A DNA stretch of 64,000 nucleotides from Paenibacillus sp. E222 (GTDB taxonomy: Bacteria > Bacillota > Bacilli > Paenibacillales > Paenibacillaceae). The notes beneath the pieces are model-generated. The model did not search any database. It had not been told where the DNA came from and saw only the letters and a program-made list of their open reading frames with translations. Position 1 is the stretch's first letter. Each line of letters begins with the position of its first letter. Location of the stretch: NCBI RefSeq assembly GCF_013401555.1, contig NZ_CP058552.1, positions 7,068,001 to 7,132,000 on the forward strand, written 5' to 3'. The translations under genes and the position numbers were made by a program. Of this stretch, positions 30,771 to 39,882 are shown piece by piece.

Positions 30771-31052
30771 TTAGTCGAGAATCGCGTGAATATCGCTTTC
30801 TTTCATAATCAAATATTCTTTACCTTCGAACTTGATTTCTGTACCGGCATATTTGGAGAAAATAACGCGATCTCCTTCTTTCACTTCCAGAGCTACACGT
30901 ACTCCGTCTTTCAATACTCCAGCGCCAACAGCAATAATTTTACCCTCTTGCGGTTTTTCTTTAGCGGAGTCCGGCAGTACGATCCCGAAAGAAGTTGTTT
31001 GCTCTTGCTCCAGTGGTTCTACCAATACGCGTTCACCTAAAGGTCTGATCAT
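30771..31052 (-). CDS. groES: Co-chaperonin GroES
   Basis: The 93-aa protein has the full Hsp10 sequence ([13 protein letters not shown]; the mobile loop near [35 protein letters not shown] region). Seven subunits cap GroEL. ATG 31052 is preceded by AAGGAGG at nine bases; the frame extends upstream without meaning. It is the first gene of the operon, with CIRCE and promoter directly upstream. Confidence 0.98.
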   Translation of the reverse strand: MIRPLGERVLVEPLEQEQTTSFGIVLPDSAKEKPQEGKIIAVGAGVLKDGVRVALEVKEGDRVIFSKYAGTEIKFEGKEYLIMKESDIHAILD

Positions 31053-31111
31053 GAAAAATAGCCTCCTTTTGAAATTATATAACGTTACATTGTAGGTTGT
31101 AGCCATATGTA

Positions 31112-31138
31112 TTAGCACTCGACAGTGTTCAGTGCTAA
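31112..31138 (-). promoter_or_regulatory. CIRCE operator (HrcA site)
   Basis: TTAGCACTC-N9-CAGTGCTAA differs from the consensus (TTAGCACTC-N9-GAGTGCTAA) at one position. It lies in the untranslated leader of groES. Confidence 0.95.
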
Positions 31139-31149
31139 CAACCAACTTT

Positions 31150-31179
31150 ATGATACTTCAACTTGAAGCATGATTTCAA
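31150..31179 (-). promoter_or_regulatory. groES promoter
   Basis: On the minus strand TTGAAA and TATCAT are 18 bases apart, directly upstream of CIRCE. Confidence 0.7.
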
Positions 31180-31503
31180 GTCCTTTTCATGAATTCTTGC
31201 GAGATTTTACGTTGTATTTACATCAACCCAGCCAAAAAACTCCCGATTGGCCTGTGTAAATGCCATAATACCTTTTTAACTTATTCCACAGAATCCGTAA
31301 GTCCTCCTGCATCGTTCTCAGGCAGCCCTTTTCCATTGTATCCATTGTTGAACATAATATGCCTGCTTGTCCCGTACATCAGAATATATAACCGTAAAAG
31401 TTTGTCGCCCTTCATATCCCGGGTAAGAACTGACCGCCTTATCCCGGGGATGGGCACCATACAAGATTAACACAGTTACAAAAATCGTATGAAATCTCTC
31501 TTG

Positions 31504-32289
31504 TTATACTGCGCTCTGCTTATCATCCTCGTCACGATCATATCGTGACTCGATCGCTGCATCAGCTGCAAGCTGTTTGCGATACACAAAGCCAGACAGA
31601 AACACACTGATCTCATATAACAGGAGCAAGGGAATCATCACAAGAAAATCGGAAATAAAGTCAGGTGGTGTGACCACAACCGCAATGAAAATCAGGACAA
31701 AATACGCGACTCTGCGCATTTTGCGAAGCCTGATCGGATTCAATATCCGCAGTCCTGTCAGGAACATAATGATTAACGGAAGTTCGAACAACAGGGATAC
31801 CGGCAGTACAATGCCAAACAAAAAACTGAAATACTGCTTCATTCCGTAGGTCTCGACAAGCCCCATTTTTTCCGTAATTGATGAAGTAAAAGAAAGTGCC
31901 ATCGGGAAAACAACGTAGTATGAGAAAGCTAACCCGATCAGAAATAACAGAAATACATAAGGTACGTACTTCAGCGTGGCTTTTCGCTCACGCGGCCGCA
32001 GACCTGGACTGACAAACTTCCAGAGCTGAAACACCGTAAACGGCAGCGTAATGACCAGCGAGAATAGTCCGGCAATCTTCATGTAGATGCCAATCCCATC
32101 CCAGAACGAGAAGGCATGCAGTACAAACCCCTGAGCAGTCTCTGCCTTCGTCAGATATTGATACACCGGGTCCGCTACCAGAAAGCCTGCCACCAGCCCC
32201 AAAATAAAAATACTCAACACATAAATCAACCGCTTGCGCAGCTCACTCAAATGTTCTGTAAGCGTCATTTCTTCCTTCTGCTGCGTCAT
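31504..32289 (-). CDS. tatC: Twin-arginine translocase subunit TatC
   Basis: The 261-aa polytopic protein has the conserved N-terminus (LTEHLSELRKRLIYVL, with the essential Glu), six membrane helices, the FxxPGL-like segment (FVSPGLRPRERKA) and ATPPDFISDF-like motif (VVTPPDFISDFLV). It recognises twin-arginine signal peptides. The C-terminal tail is charged. It lies 78 bases behind tatA with a terminator-like hairpin between them. GGGGGG precedes ATG 32289. Confidence 0.97.
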   Translation of the reverse strand: MTQQKEEMTLTEHLSELRKRLIYVLSIFILGLVAGFLVADPVYQYLTKAETAQGFVLHAFSFWDGIGIYMKIAGLFSLVITLPFTVFQLWKFVSPGLRPRERKATLKYVPYVFLLFLIGLAFSYYVVFPMALSFTSSITEKMGLVETYGMKQYFSFLFGIVLPVSLLFELPLIIMFLTGLRILNPIRLRKMRRVAYFVLIFIAVVVTPPDFISDFLVMIPLLLLYEISVFLSGFVYRKQLAADAAIESRYDRDEDDKQSAV

Positions 32290-32321
32290 GCCTGCCCCCC
32301 ATTGTTGCCAGCTTAAAATAC

Positions 32322-32345
32322 AAAACCCTTCCGGCAGGAAGGGAT
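32322..32345 (-). terminator. Hairpin between tatA and tatC
   Basis: CCCTTCC-TGCC-GGAAGGG on the minus strand is followed by TTTTGTATTTT. It looks like a partial terminator that would lower tatC relative to tatA. Confidence 0.6.
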
Positions 32346-32367
32346 TTCTCTTTCATTGCCGTCAAAG

Positions 32368-32616
32368 TTATTCCGGCAGGCGTTTGTCCTCAGGCTTGTC
32401 TGCAGATGCAGTCTCAGATGCCAGCGGCTTCGCCTTTTCCTGTTCCTTGCGACTGGATGAATCATCATCCGAAATAATCTCACGTGCGCCTTCTTTGAAT
32501 TCACGGAAAGTGCGTCCGACTGCCCGTCCTAATTCCGGAAGCTTGTTGGGCCCAAACAACAGCAACGCGATAACGGCCAGCAAAATAAAACCTGTTGGTC
32601 CAATTGAACTAAACAT
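32368..32616 (-). CDS. tatA: Twin-arginine translocase subunit TatA
   Basis: The 82-aa protein has one N-terminal membrane helix (IGPTGFILLAVIALLLFGP), the hinge FGPNKLPELGRAVG, an amphipathic helix and an acidic, Lys-rich tail, as usual for TatA/E. ATG 32616 follows GGAGGA by nine bases. It is first of the tatA-tatC pair. No TatB is present, as in most Bacillota. Confidence 0.95.
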   Translation of the reverse strand: MFSSIGPTGFILLAVIALLLFGPNKLPELGRAVGRTFREFKEGAREIISDDDSSSRKEQEKAKPLASETASADKPEDKRLPE

Positions 32617-32817
32617 GGATATTATTCCTCCTCGTTTCAAGCTTCAAAGATGCACACGCTTGCCCATAGGCTCATAGATGTCTTTGCTTCATTTTGAATT
32701 ATGTCAATCATACCATAGATGTAACCACTTACATAACCCACATTATTCACAAAAGAGACCTCGACATCCAATCATTTTTCCCTGCTTGATTTCCACCCGC
32801 TACTATAAGTTTCACAC

Positions 32818-33303
32818 TTATTGCTTGAACTGCCCCGTAACCATCAGCAGCGCTTCCGGAAGCTGATCCATAATGGCCGCCAAATGCTCATGCACACCCT
32901 TCGGTGTACCTGGCAGGTTGACAATCAATGTACGTCCGCGAATACCACATACGCCGCGGAACAGCATGGCAGAACGATTCTTGCCCATGACACTGTATCT
33001 CATGGCTTCAGCCATGCCTGGAACTTCCCGTTCAATGACCCGCCGGGTCGCTTCTGGAGTAATATCACGAATCGCAAGCTCCGTACCTCCAGTGGTCAAT
33101 ACCAAATCAGCGTGAAAATAATCTGTCATCTCAATCAAAGCCGCAATAATCTCATCGGGTTCATCCGGAACGATGCGGTACTCCACGATTTCCCCACCCA
33201 GTTCTTCTTCCACAAGTTCCCGGATCACTTGGGCACTCGTATCCTCACGTTCCCCGCGGGCCCCTTTGTCGCTGGCTGTCAGGATTGCTGTTCTCCACAC
33301 CAT
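32818..33303 (-). CDS. MogA/MoaB-family molybdenum cofactor protein
   Basis: The 161-aa protein has the molybdopterin adenylyltransferase fold: TASDKGARGEREDTS, LVLTTGGTELAIRDITPEAT and NLPGTPKGVHEHL. It probably adenylates molybdopterin before metal insertion. In the TTGGT loop the usual Gly-Phe/Ala-x-Arg-Asp appears as Glu-Leu-Ala-Ile-Arg-Asp. ATG 33303 follows AAGGGTG. It lies 37 bases behind moaC in the same direction; tatA follows after 200 bases. Confidence 0.9.
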   Translation of the reverse strand: MVWRTAILTASDKGARGEREDTSAQVIRELVEEELGGEIVEYRIVPDEPDEIIAALIEMTDYFHADLVLTTGGTELAIRDITPEATRRVIEREVPGMAEAMRYSVMGKNRSAMLFRGVCGIRGRTLIVNLPGTPKGVHEHLAAIMDQLPEALLMVTGQFKQ

Positions 33304-33340
33304 AAAGATCACCCTTCTCCTCTATGAAAATAAATGTCCC

Positions 33341-33844
33341 TTATCGGCTGAAATCGCCGTTTTTGCCACCACTTTTGAAATTCAGCATGGTTGGACCGAT
33401 AATCATATCTTTTTGCATGGCTTTACACATGTCATAGATCGTCAGTGCCGCAGCCGACGCCGCCGTGAGCGCCTCCATCTCGACACCTGTCTTTCCTTCG
33501 GTTTTGACCGTAACTTCAATCTGCAATTCATCGACACCGTTGTCATGAAAACGGATATCCACACCCGTTAATGCCAATGGATGGCACATCGGAATCCAGT
33601 CCGACGTTTTCTTGGCGCCCTGTATGCCCGCAATTTGAGCCACAGCCAGAACGTCACCTTTGCCGATGCGGCCCTCCCGAATGGCTTCAAGCGTAGCCGG
33701 ATTCATCGTCACTTTGGATACCGCCACAGCTGTACGCACGGTACTTTCCTTACCCGAAATATCAACCATCCGGGCTCGTCCCTGTTCATTAAAATGAGTC
33801 AGTTTGCTGCCGGAAGCCTGGTTGTTATTCGTTTCTGAATTCAA
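33341..33844 (-). CDS. moaC: Cyclic pyranopterin monophosphate synthase MoaC
   Basis: The 167-aa protein contains the MoaC core ([62 protein letters not shown]). It works after MoaA in molybdopterin synthesis. A TTG start at 33844 is inferred, giving a polar 20-residue N-terminal extension; the ribosome site AAAGGG is weak and some 12 bases away. It lies 15 bases behind the cyclo-ligase gene. In B. subtilis moaC is likewise placed near tat and groESL. Confidence 0.95.
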   Translation of the reverse strand: MNSETNNNQASGSKLTHFNEQGRARMVDISGKESTVRTAVAVSKVTMNPATLEAIREGRIGKGDVLAVAQIAGIQGAKKTSDWIPMCHPLALTGVDIRFHDNGVDELQIEVTVKTEGKTGVEMEALTAASAAALTIYDMCKAMQKDMIIGPTMLNFKSGGKNGDFSR

Positions 33845-33859
33845 TCACATCACAACCCT

Positions 33860-34498
33860 TTATTCGATATGTAATATACCTTCGGTTGTTATCAACAGAT
33901 CAATCCGCAGATCAAGCGGGTCCATCGGAATTTCATCTTGAAGCTGGCCTGGCAATACCAATGCAGCCATCCGTGGTCTTTTGTCCGTCATCGCACATTT
34001 CGCTGCAAGCGTCTCGGCAAAACGGTCATAATAACCGCCGCCATAACCGATGCGCCCTCCTTGAAGGTCATATCCCAGCCCCGGTACGATGACAAGATCG
34101 ATATCCGGCCAGCAATCAGGTTGCAGCACTTCACAGGAATCCTTGGGTTCAGGTATTCCCCATATTCCCGGCTGAATATCCTGTTCACCCATGACACGCC
34201 GCAACTCCATGCGAGCCGGATTCGCCAGCACTTTCGGTGCGAGCATTCGATCTCCATGCTTCCAGCCCTCTTCAAATAAAAAGGCCGTAGATGCTTCGCT
34301 TCCATAAGACAAATAGCTAAAAATCACAAGCCGCTTGTTCCCCAGCTTCCATTTGTCCCGTCTAAGGCGCTCCAGCTCCCGCTTCGTCACATGATTAATC
34401 TCAGTTATCACCTGCTGACGCATGCTTTCATCCATCAGATCCCGGCTCTGTCTCAGCTTGGAACGAAGGCGGCTTTTCTGTTCCGTATGATCCTGCAT
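33860..34498 (-). CDS. 5-formyltetrahydrofolate cyclo-ligase
   Basis: The 212-aa protein converts 5-formyl-THF to 5,10-methenyl-THF using ATP. Characteristic segments are KSRLRSKLRQSR near the N-terminus, YLSYGSEAST, PGIWGIPEP, DLVIVPGLGYDLQGGRIGYGGGYYDRF. B. subtilis YqgN is the model. GGAGG lies upstream of ATG 34498, with AAGGA close to it. It is the first gene of a probable operon with moaC and the mogA-like gene, an arrangement I do not know from B. subtilis. Confidence 0.93.
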   Translation of the reverse strand: MQDHTEQKSRLRSKLRQSRDLMDESMRQQVITEINHVTKRELERLRRDKWKLGNKRLVIFSYLSYGSEASTAFLFEEGWKHGDRMLAPKVLANPARMELRRVMGEQDIQPGIWGIPEPKDSCEVLQPDCWPDIDLVIVPGLGYDLQGGRIGYGGGYYDRFAETLAAKCAMTDKRPRMAALVLPGQLQDEIPMDPLDLRIDLLITTEGILHIE

Positions 34499-34776
34499 GT
34501 CCTTGAATAACCTCCTGTTGATCGGGAAGGTAAACTAGCTCTCCATTAAAACCATTTATATGTTATGCACCAGTTGTCATCATGTTGGAATCGTTAAAAT
34601 GATTCATTTTCTGCAAAATCCTCATGTATTAACATGCCTTCTTTCAGTTTATCATTGATTGACCAAAAAGACTACACGCCCCAGGCACTCCTAATCGGTG
34701 CATTTGCTCTGTATTTCATGTAAACTGGGATATAGTTGTCATATCAAGAACTGGACCTATGGAGGAACTTAATTTT

Positions 34777-36735
34777 ATGCTGCTGCAAGTATCCGGAATT
34801 ATCAAACGTTTTGGTGTCGATCCAATCCTGGACGGCGTGAACTTACAAATATTAGAACGCGAACGCATCGGCCTCGTTGGGGTTAACGGTGCAGGGAAAT
34901 CCACTTTGCTCAAAATCGTGGCTGGGGAAATGTCCTATGATGGCGGACAGATTTTCAAATCCAAGGAAACAACGCTTGGTTACCTCGCCCAGAACAGCGG
35001 ACTGCAATCCGATCGCTCCATATGGGAAGAAATGATGAACGTATTCGCCCATCTGACCCAGGCTGAAGCGGATTTGCGTCAGATGGAGCAGGATATTGCT
35101 GACCCCTCGCAGATGGAAGATGAAAAAAAGTATGCCGATCTGCTTGAACGTTATGCTAAACGCTCGGACTGGTTCAAGGATCATGGCGGTTATGAGATGG
35201 AGACCCGCATTCGCAGTGTACTGCACGGAATGGGCTTTGGTGAATTTTCACCTGATACCCAGATTGCCACACTGAGCGGTGGGCAAAAGACACGGCTTGC
35301 GCTTGCTCGCATTTTGCTTCAGGCCCCTGACCTGCTCATGCTGGACGAGCCTACCAACTATCTCGACATTGCCACCCTCACGTGGCTGGAAGATTACCTC
35401 AGAGGTTATTCCGGCGCGCTGCTGGTAGTATCCCATGACCGGTATTTCCTTGACCGGCTTGTAACAACCATTGTGGAGATCGAACGACACCGCTCCAAAA
35501 AATATACCGGCAATTACAGTAGGTACATGGAACTGAAAGCTGCGGAGTACGAAAGCCAGATGAAGCAATACGAGAAACAACAGGATGAAATCTCCAAAAT
35601 GGAGGACTTTGTTCAGAAGAATATCGTGCGTGCTTCAACGACCAAACGGGCACAGAGCCGCCGCAAAGCACTTGATAAGATGGAACGGCTCGACAAACCG
35701 ATGGGAGATCTGAAGAAAGCTCATTTCTCTTTTGAGACGGCTGTCATGTCCGGTAAAGAAGTGCTCCGTGTGGATCAGCTTTCCGTGGCCTACGATGAGG
35801 CTTCGCCGTTGTTCCGCAATGTATCTTTTGATCTAAGACGCGGGGAAACGGTTGCTTTAATCGGTCCAAACGGTATAGGTAAATCCACCTTGCTCAAATG
35901 CCTCACTGGAAGTTTGCGTCCTGTAAGCGGTGAGATCCAATGGGGTACCAAGGTGCAGATTGGCTATTACGATCAGGAGCAGACGGGGCTTAATCCTTCC
36001 AATACGGTATTGGAAGAGCTGTGGAGTGCCTATCCAGGCATGGAGGAAGCACGGATTCGTACGGTGCTGGGCAACTTCCTGTTCAGTGGAGATGATGTAC
36101 TCAAAAAGATCTCATCGCTCAGCGGTGGAGAAAAAGCTCGTGTCTCCCTCTCCAAGCTCATGCTCAAGGAAGCCAATATGCTCATTCTGGATGAGCCTAC
36201 GAACCATCTTGACCTGTTCGCCAAAGAAGTACTTGAAGCAGCACTGATGGACTATGAAGGCACGTTGCTGTTCATCTCGCATGACCGGTATTTCCTCAAT
36301 AAAATGGCTGAGCGCATTGTTGAACTGCATCCGGGTGGAACAGAACATTACCTGGGCAATTATGATGACTATGTGGAGAAGAAACAGGAACTTGAAGATA
36401 TCGCTCGCGAAGCGGCTGAAGCACGCCTTGCCTCTTCCAAAAACTCGGCTAAGTCTGATCCAGCCCTATCCGCAACCGAAAAATCCGGAGCCGCCTCATT
36501 CGAAGCGGACAAGCAGGCCAAGCGCGAAGAACGTAACCGCCAGCGCAAGCAGGAAGCTCTGGAACAACAGATTTCGAAGCTGGAAACGGAGATTACGGAG
36601 CTTGAGGCTCAGATGGCCCTGCCTGAAATATATCAGGATTACATGAAGCTGCAAGAACTTCAGGAGAAGGCAGAGGATCACAAGCTTCAACTTGCCAAGG
36701 CTTATGAAGAGTGGGAAGAATTAGCTTTGGAATAA
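34777..36735 (+). CDS. ydiF: ABC-F family ATPase (YdiF type)
   Basis: The 652-aa soluble protein has two ABC domains: Walker A GVNGAGKST and GPNGIGKST; signatures LSGGQKTRLALARILL and LSGGEKARVSLSKLML; Walker B LLMLDEPTNYLD and LILDEPTNHLD. The linker between them (about 240-320) is the charged P-site motif. A C-terminal coiled coil (about 540-652) carries EAR/KQ-rich heptads. ABC-F proteins act on the ribosome to relieve stalling or protect it from drugs. Length and neighbourhood match YdiF of B. subtilis. ATG 34777 lies 11 bases behind GGAGG; an ATG at 34759 overlaps that site. It has its own terminator. Confidence 0.93.
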   Translation: MLLQVSGIIKRFGVDPILDGVNLQILERERIGLVGVNGAGKSTLLKIVAGEMSYDGGQIFKSKETTLGYLAQNSGLQSDRSIWEEMMNVFAHLTQAEADLRQMEQDIADPSQMEDEKKYADLLERYAKRSDWFKDHGGYEMETRIRSVLHGMGFGEFSPDTQIATLSGGQKTRLALARILLQAPDLLMLDEPTNYLDIATLTWLEDYLRGYSGALLVVSHDRYFLDRLVTTIVEIERHRSKKYTGNYSRYMELKAAEYESQMKQYEKQQDEISKMEDFVQKNIVRASTTKRAQSRRKALDKMERLDKPMGDLKKAHFSFETAVMSGKEVLRVDQLSVAYDEASPLFRNVSFDLRRGETVALIGPNGIGKSTLLKCLTGSLRPVSGEIQWGTKVQIGYYDQEQTGLNPSNTVLEELWSAYPGMEEARIRTVLGNFLFSGDDVLKKISSLSGGEKARVSLSKLMLKEANMLILDEPTNHLDLFAKEVLEAALMDYEGTLLFISHDRYFLNKMAERIVELHPGGTEHYLGNYDDYVEKKQELEDIAREAAEARLASSKNSAKSDPALSATEKSGAASFEADKQAKREERNRQRKQEALEQQISKLETEITELEAQMALPEIYQDYMKLQELQEKAEDHKLQLAKAYEEWEELALE

Positions 36736-36761
36736 GAAACCAAATAGAATGGACTTGATAT

Positions 36762-36797
36762 CAAAAGCTGATTCCTAAATGGAATCAGCTTTTTTTG
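36762..36797 (+). terminator. Terminator of the ABC-F gene
   Basis: AAAGCTGATTCC pairs with GGAATCAGCTTT, followed by seven T residues. Confidence 0.95.
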
Positions 36798-36894
36798 TTG
36801 AACATAAAGCAGGACGGATTGGAGTAGAATGATTCCCCATTTGTCAAATCTACTCGAATCAAGTAAAATATTTTTGCATTGTACAGCTTCTCAT

Positions 36895-37122
36895 TTATCC
36901 ACAGAAAAGCAAGATAGCAAGCAATTGAATTTATTTAATTATACGGCGGTAGAATAGCTTTTTGCACACAAAAACCATATTTATCCACCAAGTTATCCAC
37001 GTTATCCACAACTTTGTGGATATAACCCGGCCATTCTATCCCCCAAAACCCATTATTATCGAAAACATTACTGGTTTGACTTTGAGATAGTTACCCACAA
37101 TTTATACTGAATATGTGGATAA
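36895..37122. other. Cluster of seven DnaA boxes
   Basis: TTATCCACA occurs exactly at 36895-36903 and 37002-37010, and as its complement at 37114-37122. One-mismatch copies lie at 36981-36989, 36993-37001, 37015-37023 (complement) and 37091-37099. Four boxes are packed within 43 bases (36981-37023). No dnaA or dnaN gene is near, so this is not the usual oriC but a DnaA-binding locus like the B. subtilis DnaA-box clusters. Confidence 0.85.
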
Positions 37123-37180
37123 CTATAATCACATCTTGACAAACACATTCGTGCTTTCAATTTTTTTCTCCTATAAAGGA

Positions 37181-37214
37181 CAAAAGCAGACCTTTGTATT
37201 TAAGGCCTGCCTCT
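37181..37214 (-). terminator. Terminator of leuA
   Basis: GCAGGCCTT pairs with AAAGGTCTGC on the minus strand, followed by TTTTGTCCTTT. Confidence 0.75.
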
Positions 37215-37258
37215 GTTCTTCTTTTAATCAGAAAGTGATGTGATTTGCCGGAATACTT

Positions 37259-38815
37259 TTACGCATGCACGGATTCATCCATTTCGAAAGTCTCCGCCTT
37301 TAGTCCGGCCGCATTACAAGCTGCAACATACGCCAGACCCGCAGCCATGACAATATCATTGTGCGTGGCGGTTCCTCTGAATTCACGTCCTGCACGCTCC
37401 ACGGTAACCGCAGCTTCTGCACTCGCAGCCTCTCCTCCGCTCAGTGCGTGCATTTCCATATCGACAAACGTAATGTCGTCCGAGATACTTTGACCAATCG
37501 CACGAATCGTTGCATCTACCGGACCACCGCCAACGGCAGAATAGGATTGCTCCCCTGCGCTCGTGCGAATACGAACTGCTGCCATTCGATCCGTCATGCT
37601 GCCCGCCGTAACCTGCAATTCAACCAGTTCATAATCCTGTGCAGGAATATTCATGGTCTGGCTCACCATCTGCAATAACTGGTCATCACTGACCACCTTC
37701 TGTTGATCGGCGGTTTCTTTAAATATCTCATACAGTTGTTCCATTTGCTGCTCATCCGGTTCAAAGCCATATTTGCGAACCCGATCCTTCAAAGCGTGAC
37801 GCCCGGAATGTTTGCCCAGAATAATCATGCTGCGTGGAATGCCCAGCGCTTCCGGGTCCATAATCTCATACGTACTCCGATTCTTGAGCAGACCATCCTG
37901 GTGAATACCAGACTCATGCTGGAAGGCATTGCGCCCTACTACCGGTTTGTTGTAGGCAATCGGGAAATGCATCGCACGGCTAATTTGACGAGAAGTCTCA
38001 TACAACTGGTTCAGTTTGATATTTGTGGTTGCGCCGATTACATCTCCCCGTGTCTCCAGAGCCATAATCAGCTCCTCCAGGGCACAGTTGCCCGTCCGTT
38101 CTCCCACACCGTTGATGGTTACTTCAATCTGGGAAGCACCGTTGGCGATCGCAGCCAGACTGTTGGCAACCGCAAGTCCCAGATCGTTATGACAGTGTGC
38201 GCTGTAACGTACCTTGTCTCCGCCTCTTGCACCCTCACGTACCTGACGGAACATCTCTCCATATTCATGCGGCAATGCATACCCGACCGTATCTGGCAAA
38301 TTGATAATACTTGCTCCTGCTTCAATAGCTACTTCAACCATCTCAATCAGATCATCCATCTTTGTACGAGCCGCATCCATGGCGGTGAACTCCACAATAT
38401 CCGTGAACTGACGTGCATAGGAGACCATCTCCCGGGCAGTAGCCACGACTTCACTACGCGGTCGGCGCAGTTGATGCTCAATATGGATGTCCGAAGAGGA
38501 GATAAACAGATGAATTCGGCGGCGCGCTGCGTCAGCCGTTGCTCGAACAGCTGCATCAATATCCCCTTTGACCGCACGTGCGAATCCGCAAATCTCCACG
38601 TTTTGCAATTGTCTGGAAATCGCCTGAACCGCCGCGAACTCACCTGGACTTGAGATCGGGAATCCAGGCTCGATGACGTCGATGCCCAGAGAAGCCAGTT
38701 GATGTGCCAGTTCAATTTTTTGTTCAGGCTGCAGACTCGCTCCCGGTGCTTGCTCTCCATCGCGCAGTGTTGTATCAAAAATCTCAATCATGCGTTTGTT
38801 ATTGTTCGTTGTCAT
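37259..38815 (-). CDS. leuA: 2-isopropylmalate synthase
   Basis: The 518-aa enzyme condenses acetyl-CoA with 2-ketoisovalerate, the first step of leucine synthesis. The catalytic barrel has FDTTLRDGEQAPG, HCHNDLGLAVANSLAA (metal His pair), NGVGERTGNC and HESGIHQDG; the C-terminal 130 residues form the LeuA regulatory domain. Length fits B. subtilis LeuA. ATG 38815 follows GGAGG by nine bases; in-frame ATG/TTG codons just before it are too close. Two leucine T-boxes precede it, which confirms the leucine role over citramalate synthase. The rest of the leu/ilv operon is absent, and tsaD lies upstream. Confidence 0.93.
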   Translation of the reverse strand: MTTNNNKRMIEIFDTTLRDGEQAPGASLQPEQKIELAHQLASLGIDVIEPGFPISSPGEFAAVQAISRQLQNVEICGFARAVKGDIDAAVRATADAARRRIHLFISSSDIHIEHQLRRPRSEVVATAREMVSYARQFTDIVEFTAMDAARTKMDDLIEMVEVAIEAGASIINLPDTVGYALPHEYGEMFRQVREGARGGDKVRYSAHCHNDLGLAVANSLAAIANGASQIEVTINGVGERTGNCALEELIMALETRGDVIGATTNIKLNQLYETSRQISRAMHFPIAYNKPVVGRNAFQHESGIHQDGLLKNRSTYEIMDPEALGIPRSMIILGKHSGRHALKDRVRKYGFEPDEQQMEQLYEIFKETADQQKVVSDDQLLQMVSQTMNIPAQDYELVELQVTAGSMTDRMAAVRIRTSAGEQSYSAVGGGPVDATIRAIGQSISDDITFVDMEMHALSGGEAASAEAAVTVERAGREFRGTATHNDIVMAAGLAYVAACNAAGLKAETFEMDESVHA

Positions 38816-39002
38816 ATTCATCAACCTCCATCAAATTTGAATGTATATTGGATTTTGGGGATGTGAACCAGGCGTTCACTTCCCGTTTTCTATGTTTATT
38901 CATTTTGCATTCCATGCCGATGTGCACGTCGACTTGCACGCCGGACATATTTCTTTGTCTGAACCATGATTGATTCCCATTGCCCACCCTGCTGCCGGCA
39001 GC

Positions 39003-39375
39003 AAACACAAATAACCCGCCATCTCATCTAAGAGACGGCGGGTTATTATCCCCTCCGCGGTACCACTCTTGCTTGATGGTCCAGGCTTGCGCCAGGCACC
39101 ATCCACCTCGTCGTCTCCAGCTTAGCTCGGTTGCAGCTGCTTACACGCAACAATAACAGCCGATCCAGCTGGAGAAACACCCTATAACGGAGGTTAGCCG
39201 TTGCTGTGTACCACAATGCCCTTTGGTTACAAGAACAAGGGATGAGACATCGTCTCACTGCTTCCACAGCTCCGTTCCCGGGCGAGATTCAAACGATTCC
39301 AGCCACTGCGTCGCACCACCCCGCAGCTCTCTGTGCGCTTCATCGTTTTACTGCTCCCGTTCATTACATTTATGA
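39003..39375 (-). ncRNA. T-box riboswitch 2 (leucine, leuA-proximal)
   Basis: On the minus strand this leader has the stem I AGAGAGCTGCGG module and GGTG loop, the specifier region GAATCTCGCC with CTC (Leu) at 39284-39286, the T-box core TGGTACCGCG at 39056-39065, and a terminator (CCCGCCGTCTC...GAGATGGCGGG) with a T-rich tail at about 39008-39050. Uncharged tRNA-Leu would favour the antiterminator and leuA expression. Confidence 0.93.
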
Positions 39376-39407
39376 TATGTGACCATGCATTCATCACCAT
39401 TTTGAAA

Positions 39408-39825
39408 ATCAAAAAAGCCTGCCATCTCCTGCAATAATGCAAGAGACGACAGGCTGTTCACCTTCGCGGTACCACTCTTGTTGACTTTCATTTCCTTCGA
39501 GCTGATCCTGTATGCGTCCATACCGTTATCATTGCCCAAAGTGACAAAAGCCCCCTCAGTTATTGTTGATCTTCGACCGATATGTTATCCGGCTTCATCA
39601 ACAACGGCCCATTCACGGAGGCAACCCGTAACCATGTACTTTGGGCCATCATCGGCCTTCGGCTTCTCCCGGGGAGTTACCGTGTTCCATCGTTCCGCTT
39701 CCAGGTGAGTTTCAGGTTTCCTTCGACTGCGTTGCACCACCCCGCAGCTCTCTATGACCGGGAATTACCCTACTGTTCCTGTTCATTGCGTTTCAGTTCA
39801 GGAATCTGAATTCCTGTTTTAATTT
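39408..39825 (-). ncRNA. T-box riboswitch 1 (leucine, promoter-proximal)
   Basis: A second complete T-box leader lies just before the first. It has AGAGAGCTGCGGGGTGGTG in stem I, specifier region GAAACTCACC with CTC (Leu) at 39707-39709, core TGGTACCGCG at 39465-39474, and a terminator (GCCTGTCGTCTC...GAGATGGCAGGC plus TTTTTT) at about 39410-39453. Both leaders must be read through to reach leuA. Confidence 0.93.
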
Positions 39826-39831
39826 GTAATT

Positions 39832-39860
39832 AATATACAGTCTTCACTTGAGACTGTCAA
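39832..39860 (-). promoter_or_regulatory. Promoter of the T-box/leuA transcript
   Basis: On the minus strand TTGACA (39855-39860) and TATATT (39832-39837) are 17 bases apart, directly before T-box 1 and after the tsaD stop. Confidence 0.85.
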
Positions 39861-39882
39861 GTCTTCAAATACATGAATTATT

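Larger units (their letters stand above)
31053..31503. other. Intergenic region groES / tatC
   Basis: This stretch holds the groES leader, CIRCE and promoter (31112-31179). The remaining part up to the tatC stop has a repeated ATCCCGGG (near 31418 and 31441) but no clear tatC terminator and no supported frame. Confidence 0.6.
36798..37258. other. Gene-free region carrying a DnaA-box cluster
   Basis: About 460 AT-rich bases lie between the convergent ABC-F and leuA genes. They hold the DnaA-box cluster (36895-37122) and the leuA terminator. No frame is supported. Confidence 0.8.

Noticed and set aside
37002..37122. Chromosome origin oriC
   Set aside because: DnaA boxes are present, but dnaA, dnaN, rpmH and gyr genes are not, and no 13-mer-type unwinding element was identified.
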